Origin: Amborella trichopoda
Lineage: Eukaryota; Streptophyta; Magnoliopsida; Amborellales; Amborellaceae
Assembly: GCF_000471905.2 (NCBI RefSeq)
Contig: NW_006499617.1
Coordinates: 2,722,325 to 2,786,324 of the forward strand
Length of the DNA: 64,000 bases
Direction of reading: 5' to 3'
How positions within the stretch are numbered: the stretch's first letter is position 1; every line of letters begins with the position of its first letter. This document shows, in pieces, positions 56,407 through 64,000 of this stretch. Below the pieces are notes generated by a model, which was not told the origin of the DNA, searched no databases, and saw only the letters and a list, made by a program, of their open reading frames with translations. The position numbers and the translations under genes were made by a program.

Positions 56407-57840
56407 TTATGCCTTCTCTTTGAGCAAAGCTTCAAATTGGTTTTGAAGGTCTTGCATTTCTTTTCTAAGTTCGGAAAGAGCATCTTGACTTTGATGGTGA
56501 GCTGAGCAATTTTCATTTGGCTCCTCTGGCACCAGGGAATCAGGGATGCGCATGACTCTTAGAGGGTTGCACATCTGGACTGACTCCTGAGAGACACCTT
56601 CTTCTTTTAGGGAGGCCAGAATGTTAAGAATCCTGCGGTCTTGTTGTTTTGAGGCTTCTTCCTCAAGGAGCGCGATAGATATGTGCAAGACCTTTTGTTG
56701 ATCTGGATCTACACCCATGGCTTCTTTGAGCTCATTTGTAGTCACTAGTTTGGCAGTCAGTAGGTGTAGATTTGGACAAGAAGAGGAGAGGTGAAACTCA
56801 TCTTCATGGGAAGCAGACAATGCTTCAGGGAGAGGATATGGAGCATTGATGTTGATAGAGGTCAGAGGTAGGATTTTGCCATTTCTCTCATCTTCTTTGA
56901 ACATGTCCAAAAGGATGCGTCCTACATCCTCCGCATCCTCATGTGAAGATGGTCCCAATTTTCTCGCAGATCCGCGTTTATCCTCTTTGGGCTCTTGAGA
57001 TGGTACCAAGTCTACAAAGTAGTACTTTGCATCGACATAATGTGTCTCGGCAATGGGGAACTGTCTTTTGTCAGCATAGACTGTGTATTGTCTCCCATCT
57101 CGACAATACATGTGAAGGGTGGCAAGAGCCACTCCCTGATCAAGCATTCAAGGGTGTCCAAGGCGGATGTTGTATGAGGTATCGGTGTCCATTACATGGA
57201 ACTGGGAATAATCATTTAATTCACCGATCTTGAGCAATAGGAGAACAGTGCCTGCTAGTTTTTTTTCTGACTGGTTGAACCCTTGAACTGTAATGTTCGT
57301 TGGTGTGAGGTCATTAGATCCCAGCCCTAGACGAGTGAGAATCCTTCTTGGGATGAGATTGACAGCTGATCCCCCGTCTATCATAATTCGATTGATGGGA
57401 GACACGTGTAACTCCCAAGTTATGAAGAGAGGCCGGTTGTGAAACTTTCCTCCCAATTGCAAGTCATCATTGGAGAAAGTGACGGCCATACAATGTTTTA
57501 GAGTTGCAGGGTCTACTTCGATGGGTTCTACTTCAGTGTCATACACCTCAAGATAAGATAGAGCTTGAACAAGGTCCATACGATAGTCTCTTGAAGCATG
57601 AGGGCTTCGAAGACGTTGAGAAGGGCAAGGAGTTTTCTCAAGTGCCCAACTACGTCATACTTGACCTTATCATCAATAGTCTTTTGGGCTTCTGGGCCCA
57701 CCACAGATTTGGGTTGTATAGAGGGTTGTGAGGTAGATTTAGATGATGAAGGTTGGTTTTGGGGTACCGACTGTGTTTGTTGTATAACCAGTGTGGATTG
57801 GGTAGTTTGTAACGGTTGAGTAGGTAAAGATTGTGCCACC
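56407..57840 (-). pseudogene. pol: Protease region of element G
   Basis: Retropepsin-type aspartic protease that would cut the polyprotein. The N-terminal YDVVGHLRKLLALLNVFEAL (about 57620-57680) is typical of Tat-lineage pol starts and is preceded by a Gln/Ser/Pro-rich linker. The active-site-like MIDGGSAVNLIP lies at about 57360-57390. In the family D-S/T-G is expected, so the first G of DGG is a change at the catalytic triad. NIRLGHP (57150) is followed by a TGA where the family has Trp, then an open frame 56407-57147 (MLDQGVALATLH...). That frame continues into a charged linker with a predicted helix at its end. A frameshift occurs near 57535. Confidence 0.75.
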
Positions 57841-60350
57841 GGACTTGGTGTCGATTGGAAAAGTCTAGCAAAGTCTGATGTGGGCTTGTTGGATTAGGTA
57901 ATAGGGGTAGGTGTTGGTGAAATGGAGCTTGATGGAGGTTAGGTTTTGGAGATGGTTCGGTATATGGGACCAATAGTGTTCCCGAGAATTTAAGGAGTGA
58001 TGGATTGGTCGGTCTGTTAGGGTAAGGAATGAGTGGCGGACCAGGGTACTTTAAGGGCCTTGGCTTTTGCCCAGGTGGCTGTAACTACTTACTTGACCTG
58101 AGACTGATCGGGTCAGCATTAGTCACTGCTTTCAAGATCTGTACTATGTGGCACGCTTCGTGAGTATGGAAGCTTTGCTCTCTTGATTCTTTCAGTCGTT
58201 GCTCAAAGTCGGGCTCAAGGGCACTCTGGGGTTCCTCAGCCTTGAGATTCCTGTACTACTTGGGAGGCTTTTCGGTAGTGGGAGAAGGCTTTGCATTGGC
58301 TCTAGATGCACAACATCAACGACTGGCACAAGCCAGCTGCTTGGGCTACCGTATTTTTCAGCTGCCTTCGATGCCGTTTGCTAGTGTTGCAACTTTTCAG
58401 CCCTTTGTCGAGAGCCTCAAAGTCTGGGCATTCACGTGTTGAACCTGCAGTAGAAGTGTTAGCCGAAGATGAAGAAGGGCTAGAAGAGTTGGGGATAGAA
58501 GAAGGGGGAGAGCTTTCAAGGTCATCAATTAGATTGGACCGATTTGGGTGGCTTTTAGTGTCATCACCAGAATTGGACATGTGTGGAGCATCTTTTAGGT
58601 CTTCACCCTACTAGGATTACTGAGGGCTGCTTTTAATGTCTTCAACCTTATTGGACATGGTGGGAGCCCAGACGAGGAAGACTCAAGAATATCTTGTTGA
58701 CAGGATCGTGGGTGTCTAGGCTGTCTCGACAGCTTTGGTGTGATTATCCCTAATTGGAGCATCATGCAAAACAACGCTTGGAGGAGGTCCGGTGGCAATT
58801 CATCGAGCCGATATGCTTGCTTGACTTCTTCCTTAACTGACATTATGTGAGACGCTTCAACTGCCCCGAATGCCTTTTTGAGGCTATCCAGCTGTATCAG
58901 AACCTTTTGAATTAAAGCCTCGATGTGATACTTGAGGGTGACACAATCTTCAACAGGATGCCCCAACATTCTATGATATGCACAATACCTCTTATGGGTG
59001 GCAAAGTCAACATCTTTTGGCATTTTCACCTTAGGTAAGGTAATCATCTGTTGTTTAATCAACATTGGGAGTAGAGTCAGGACCCACTCTATATCAAAGT
59101 TCTATACCTTCTTATTTTTCTCATCCCAATAGTCCTTTCCGTAGATATTTCGAGGTGGAGGGACCTTATTATAGGACTGTGTTTTCTGACTTGCCTAAGA
59201 TGCCCCCTGGGAATTTGCAAGGTTCACCCTCTTAGAAAAATCCAAAGTTTGAGGTGAAGCCTTCTTGGGTTTTGACATAGTGACAGCACCACTGATCACT
59301 CCTTTTTGTTGACTACCCTGAGAATTGAAACTACTACTCCGAGAACATCGGTTATTCTCCCCATTTGACATGGGGTTTGTAGCTTTCCATTTGACATTTG
59401 ACATTTGACATGTTTAAATAAACTCTCTATTCGAAGTACTTTTGAAATCAGATCCGATATAGAGGTTGGATTTGATGCCTCAACATGCAGGGAGATTTTT
59501 GACCACTTGTTGTGCACACATGTTTGGACTATGTCGATTTCCTACATGGGAGTAGCTTGGTGTGCAGCTAGATCTCTCCATCTTGCAAACTGATCGATCG
59601 GTTCATTTGGATTTTGGGTCATCATTAGAAGCTCAATGGTTTTAACTTCTCTTTCAACCTCATAGAAGCATTTGTAAAACAACTGCTCCATTTCTTCTTA
59701 GGTTGGAACTGAATTCGAATGAAGTCTTGCATACCACTTGATTATTGGCTCATCAAGGGTTTCAACAAACTGATGGAGAAGAAGTTTCCCATCAGCTGAT
59801 GTCTCTTGACATGTTGAATAAAAGTGGGCAATGTGCTGATGAGGCGGACTTATGCCGTTGAAGTGCGAAAGTTTCCCTTTCTAGTAATTCGGGGCAAACG
59901 AGAGTTGGTGGATATAAGATGGGTAGGGCTTCTGATAAAGAGCTGAAGCTTAGATGCCCGAGATCTGTCTACCTTGCAAGCTACGAGTGACCATGGCATC
60001 GATGTCGGTTTGAGAGACCTGTGCAGAGGAGGAATGGTCATGGGTAGGAAATGACTGCATAGGGACCCGATTAGGTGGATGTGGCTTCCTAGTGTGATGA
60101 GTTCCCAGGAGGCTAGGTACTCTCCATCAGGTCGATCTTCTCCATCATCTTTCGAATCATGTCCACGAACCGATTCATACGGCCTTCTTGATCATCATTA
60201 GGCTTGTCAACTACCATCACGATGACTGTTTCCTCAGGAGGATTGATCTCTTATGTAGTTGGAGTTTGGCGTGCCTGTCGTATCAGGTGTGGTAGGTCGG
60301 TCAGTAAGGGTTCAGCATAACTTGATTGAGCTCGAGCCTTGTATTCTGAT
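57841..60350 (-). pseudogene. gag: gag of element G
   Basis: Parallel to E's gag. N-terminal MVDKPNDDQEGRMNRFVDMI (about 60190); capsid WYARLHSNSVP (about 59730), MEQLFYKCFYEVEREVKTIE (59660) and MTQNPNEPIDQFARWRDLA (59600); HVEASNPTSISDLI (59460); knuckle CAYHRMLGHPVEDC (58940-58985); LPPDLLQALFCMMLQLGIITP (58740-58810). Basic/Ser-rich DDTKSHPNRSN (58540) and ECPDFEALDKGL (58410) follow. The second knuckle present in E and C is missing between 58600 and 58740. Many stops and frameshifts. Confidence 0.8.
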
Positions 60351-61680
60351 TTGGTCATGACCGGTTCATGACGATCTTGGGACCGCAGGGGCAGCACGAT
60401 TGGGTCGTCTCTTATGACATTAACAACCATGCAGGATTCTTCTATTTCAGGCTCTACTGCAGCCCGTAGTCGATAAAAGGGGTTCTCGGCCCAGGGATTA
60501 GCAGGTTTGCTAGCTCCAAGTGACTTGGGCTCTTCTCTTGAGACTATTTGTAGGCCACAATCATGTTTGGCTTTCCAGCTCTGCTGTACTTCCCTCCAGA
60601 ACTAAGGCTGGGACCGTGATTGAGAATGGTCTGCTTTCTTCAAGCACGACTGAGCCATCTACATGAAGTGTGGCAATGAATGCAGGCCAGGGACAGAAGT
60701 CAGCTCAGACTTTTGTCTTGGCCTGGAGAGAGACTGGGGATGGAAGACTTCATCACCTAAATGAGTCTTCCCCCGAGCTCTTTTGTCGGCACCGAGAATA
60801 GGGCCAATGTGAAGATGGTTCTTCAACATGATACTCTTAGGAAAGGCTTTTGAGTACTAAGTCCTGAGTGGCTCGTCCGGAGGAGAAGGGACGAATGGGG
60901 GAGGGGACAGCTGCTAGTGACCTTTTGGTCAGGAGCAAGGCGCTGTCCATGGGGATAGCACGTGTGCGTTATTTATAGATGGGTTCTGGGTGACCTGAGG
61001 GTCAACCCGGGCTCGAGCAATGGGTCGGGCCTTAGGAGGCCTTGGATTGCGAGCATGTGTTTGTGAGGAAACGACCTTGTTACCATTCCTCATAGAGTGA
61101 GCACACATGTGCTGGAATGGGCGACGAGGGGGTGGTCTCTCTTATACTTGGCTAAGTGCAATCTGAGGGCTGCCCCTAGAAGTGTGATTTGTATGCATCA
61201 TGTATATAGGGGCAGGTCAAAAAGGACCCAAGCTTAGACACTGGTTCAGGGCATCCTGAGGGTTGCCCAGAAGTGTGGCTCGAGTGGATGGACCATGAGC
61301 CTTGACGCGTGTGCAGGAGGTGATCCCCTTAGAACCTCCTCTTCTATGTATCGAGCCTCTTGTTTTAGGGGCCCGATGTGGTAGAACATGGGGGGTGGCC
61401 TTTCGGTGACCCACAGGAGCGTTGACAACAGGACTTCCATGTGCAGAAAGGGAAAGGATCGCCCTTCGGCTTCCCTGAACAGTGGGACCGACAAGTGATT
61501 TGCCGGTAGACGGGTGCATGTTGTGTGTGGTGGCTAACGCGCCAACCATGCAAGGTGCTTTGATGGAGGGTCCACCAAGGCAAGGAGATGGAGAGTGAGG
61601 GACTTTTATGTCCCTCCTCGAATCGATCCAGGTCAGGACTTGGGAGCATGACAATAGGGTCAATGCTTAAAACGAGGTCG
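60351..61680 (-). pseudogene. Leader ORF (ORF1-like) of element G
   Basis: The best open stretch is 61217-61663 (148 codons); decayed frames continue to 60350. It aligns with E's leader ORF throughout. Rich in Pro, Ser, His, Arg; no domain recognised. It lies between the primer-binding site and gag, the usual place of Tat/Ogre ORF1. Its start is not certain: in E the equivalent part has no convincing ATG. Confidence 0.6.
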
Positions 61681-61870
61681 GGAGAGTGACAGAAGGTCGG
61701 GAGCGAAGTTCACAGAATCTGCTCTTGAAGCGGACTCACGAGTGCGAGATCAAAAAGTCCCCGACTCGAATGAAAGGGTTACGCCAACCGGAAGACATGC
61801 GTGTGTAAAGTGAACAGGAAATAGAAGAAAGACAAACAAAATAAAGATGATCCGACTATGGGGTAGTGTG

Positions 61871-61889
61871 TTCCTTGTGGAATCGCCAA
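61871..61889 (-). other. Primer-binding site of element G
   Basis: TTGGCGATTCCACAAGGAA on the minus strand, next to CTAACTA of LTR-8. It agrees with E's site in the first seven bases and then diverges. Confidence 0.75.
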
Positions 61890-62389
61890 GCTAGTTAGAT
61901 GTCTCGATCTCTCGCTCCAAGTCGGGTTGACTTGGTAGCGTGGTTCCGAGTTTGAGATGGACCCTGGACTTGAGACCACTCTCTCGTGAACTATGTCGCT
62001 AAGACACATACTTGATTACTAAATGGTGAGAGAGGAATTGAAGTGTGAGGTGGGACTTACAACACTTGGGTCTATGACGCACTCGGACTGACTAGCATGG
62101 GCGCCCTCGTAGATCACGTTGGATTTCCCTTTAACCTATGGCCCGGTTCGGAATCATCTCATTTAGCTTTGTTTCTTCCTTCCTGCAAACACACACACAC
62201 ACACACATTAGCGTATAGCAAGTTGTTCTGAGGACCCCACCTTATCACGTGTGTGTGTACTCAAATGAGAATGAAAGGATGAAGTTTGTGTCAATTCAGT
62301 GGCCTCACGGCGTCTCCTTGACAAGGGGTTCTTTAATACACATTTTACAATGGCGGAAGAGAGAAGAATGGTCAAAGAGATAGAAGAAA

Positions 62390-62630
62390 TTTGATCGAGT
62401 GGCAAGACTGACATAGTGACAGTACTGACACGTCGAATGGTCTGGCAAGGCAAGTTGACCGGCACGGTAACTAAACCGGCATGACAGCTAGGTTGCTCGA
62501 TGCCAAGACAAGCTCGATGGTTAGTCTAGTGCAGTAACTAACCTAACACGGTAGTTAGACAGGCACAGTAACTAGACCGACACGACGGCTAGGCTGCTCG
62601 GTGACAAGATTAGCACAACAGCACATGGCT
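62390..62630 (-). repeat. First array of LTR-8
   Basis: About 40-48-bp units of CGGCACGGTAACTAAACCGGC and CGACGGCTAGGCTGCTCGGT type. It corresponds to 15890-16130 in LTR-2. Confidence 0.75.
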
Positions 62631-62689
62631 CAGTCTGCCTTTTGAGAAAACAAATAAAGGGGAAAGAAAAGAGAGAGGAGAAGGAGGTC

Positions 62690-64000
62690 ATGTTCAATAG
62701 TATGTATTGCAGTGCAAGACAGAGAAGAAGAGGGACGAAAGAAGGGTCACACCCATCAATGTGTGCTTTCATACAGGACGAAAGGGGGAGAGAAGAAAGG
62801 TCATGCTCAACGGTACTTACTTCCGTGTGCGACGGAGGAGAATAAAGACGAGAGAGAGAGATACATTTGACGGTGTACACCGTCATGCGAATGGAGTGAA
62901 GAGAAAAAGAGAGAGAAAGTCATGCTTGACAGTGTCCACTGCCGTACGTGATAGAAAGAGGAGAGCAGAGAGAAATTCATGCTTGACAGTGTTCACTATC
63001 GTGCGTGACAGAGGGAAGAGAAAGAAGAGATAGAAAGTCATGCTTAGTAGTATCCACTACAGTTGTGACACAAAGTGGAGAGATGAGAGAAAGTCATGCT
63101 CGGTAGCGTTCACTGCTGTGCATGATAGAGAGAAGAGAAATAAAGAAGAAAGTCATGCTCAACAAAGCTTCGTTGTTGTGCATGACAGAGAGAAGAGAGA
63201 GAAAGAAAGGAGAGAAATAAGAGGACGAAAGAGGAAAGAAGAAGAGAGAGAAAGTCATGCTTGACAGTATTCACTGTCGTGCATGACTGAAGAAGGAAGA
63301 GAAGAAGGAAAGAAAGAGAGAGAAAGGACATAATCAAAGAGAGAAAGGAAAGAAGAAGAAAGAAAAAGGAAAGAAAGAGTGAGAGAAAAGAAAGAAAAAG
63401 AAAGAGAAAGAAAAGAGAAGAGAAAGAAAGGAAAGAAGATCAAGAAGAGTGTGAAAATCATGCCCCACTGTATTCACTGCCATGCATGACTAAAGAAGAA
63501 AAGAAGAAAGAGAAAGAAGAGAGAGAGAAGAGAGAGAAAAAAGAGGAAGGAAGAAGAGAGAAAGGAGAGAGTAATAAGAGAGAGAAAGAAGGAGAGAGGG
63601 AGAAGAGAGAAAGAAGGAGAAAGAGGAGAGAGAAAGTTGTGTTACTCGACAGTATTGACTACCGTGCACGATAGAAGAAAGAAAGAAGAGAGAGGAAGAA
63701 GAGAAAATAACACGGAGAGAGTGGAAGAAGAGAGAAAGAAGGAGAGAGAGAAGAGAGAAAGAAGTAGAGAGAGGAGAGAGAAACTTAAGAAGAAGAAAAA
63801 GAGAGAGAAAGTCGTGCTTGACAGTATTCACTGTCGTGCACAATAGAAGAAAGAAAAAAGAGAGGGAAAGAAGAGAGAGGAATAAGAGAGAGAAAGAAGG
63901 AGAGATAAGGAGAAGAGAGAGAAAGAAGGAGAAGAGAGAGAAAGAATGAAAGAGAGGGAGAAGGAGAAGAGAGAGAAAGAATGAAAGAGAGGGAGAAGAG
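62690..64000 (-). repeat. GTCATGC hairpin array of LTR-8
   Basis: More than twelve stem-loops in A/G-rich DNA. Model unit 63254-63287: GTCATGC, TT, GACAGT, loop ATTC, ACTGTC, GT, GCATGAC. The unit 63152-63186 keeps the outer arms but has inner arms CAACAA/TTGTTG instead of GACAGT/ACTGTC. From about 63300 the spacers lengthen into A/G tracts, and units lie only at 63450, 63635 and 63810. Confidence 0.9.

Larger units (their letters stand above)
61892..64000 (-). mobile_element. LTR-8: 5' LTR of element G (runs off the window)
   Basis: U5 block 61892-62182 with acceptor TGTTTGCAG/GAAGG at 62183. The CA/TG repeat (62189-62208) just upstream is the (GT)n also seen before the acceptor in LTR-5 and LTR-6. 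The arrays 62390-64000 follow; promoter and start lie outside. It matches LTR-2 closely over 62390-62900. Confidence 0.85.

Noticed and set aside
62690..63840. CRISPR-like array
   Set aside because: Palindromic repeats with variable spacers look superficially similar, but spacers are low-complexity A/G of uneven length, repeats vary, no cas genes are present, and this is plant retroelement DNA.
1..64000. tRNA, rRNA, telomere or centromere satellite
   Set aside because: No cloverleaf with GGTTCRA box, no rRNA landmarks and no telomere repeat were seen on reading both strands.

Overview
The window looks like repeat-rich intergenic DNA from a large plant nuclear genome. I found no intact cellular gene, tRNA or rRNA. 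Almost everything is LTR retrotransposon of the Ty3/gypsy superfamily: one chromodomain (Tekay/Del-like) element, and many decayed copies of one family with Tat/Ogre-lineage features. Those features are an ORF before gag, a gag with CxYHxxxGHxxxxC knuckles, a second RNase H before integrase, and an antisense plant-mobile-domain ORF. For convenience I call this family H. Its LTRs are about 2-3.3 kb and carry tandem hairpin arrays. No tools were run; boundaries come from eye alignment of the copies with each other.

Layout. 530-2774: LTR-0 (+), cut by LTR-1. 2775-5494: LTR-1 (-), 3' LTR of a remnant (A) whose 3' arrays, antisense region, integrase, RNase H and leader run to 13213. 13216-15179: divergent LTR-A5 (-). 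15672-17532: LTR-2 (-), with remnant B to 18725. 18726-23240: remnant C (+), with 3' LTR-3 at 23241-26330. 26331-27626 and 55128-55790: two halves of one antisense ORF belonging to element G (-), whose protease, gag, leader and 5' LTR-8 fill 56095-64000.

Inside G sits element E (-), 27627-55127. It is bounded by the perfect 5-bp duplication CACCT, and the host reading frame is continuous across the insertion. E itself holds the remains of element D (+; 27715-33292), a solo LTR-5 (+; 35785-39106), a solo LTR-7 (-; 41205-44078) and the Tekay-like element (+; 46802-55111). At least three insertion generations are therefore readable: G, then E, then the insertions in E.

Most notable is the family H LTR. 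Downstream of the TATA region there is a conserved AG/GTAA. It is followed by 1-2 kb of strand-asymmetric pyrimidine-rich DNA packed with tandem stem-loops, then a conserved YAG acceptor, about 300 bp of conserved U5, CCTAAC-NA, and a TGGCGA primer-binding site. I read this as a leader intron inside the LTR that houses hairpin arrays. The stem sequences differ between copies and between repeat units, but arm pairing is kept by matching changes. Similar palindrome arrays recur in the 3' untranslated region. All coding regions are broken by stops and frameshifts, and several elements have lost their pol centres by deletion.
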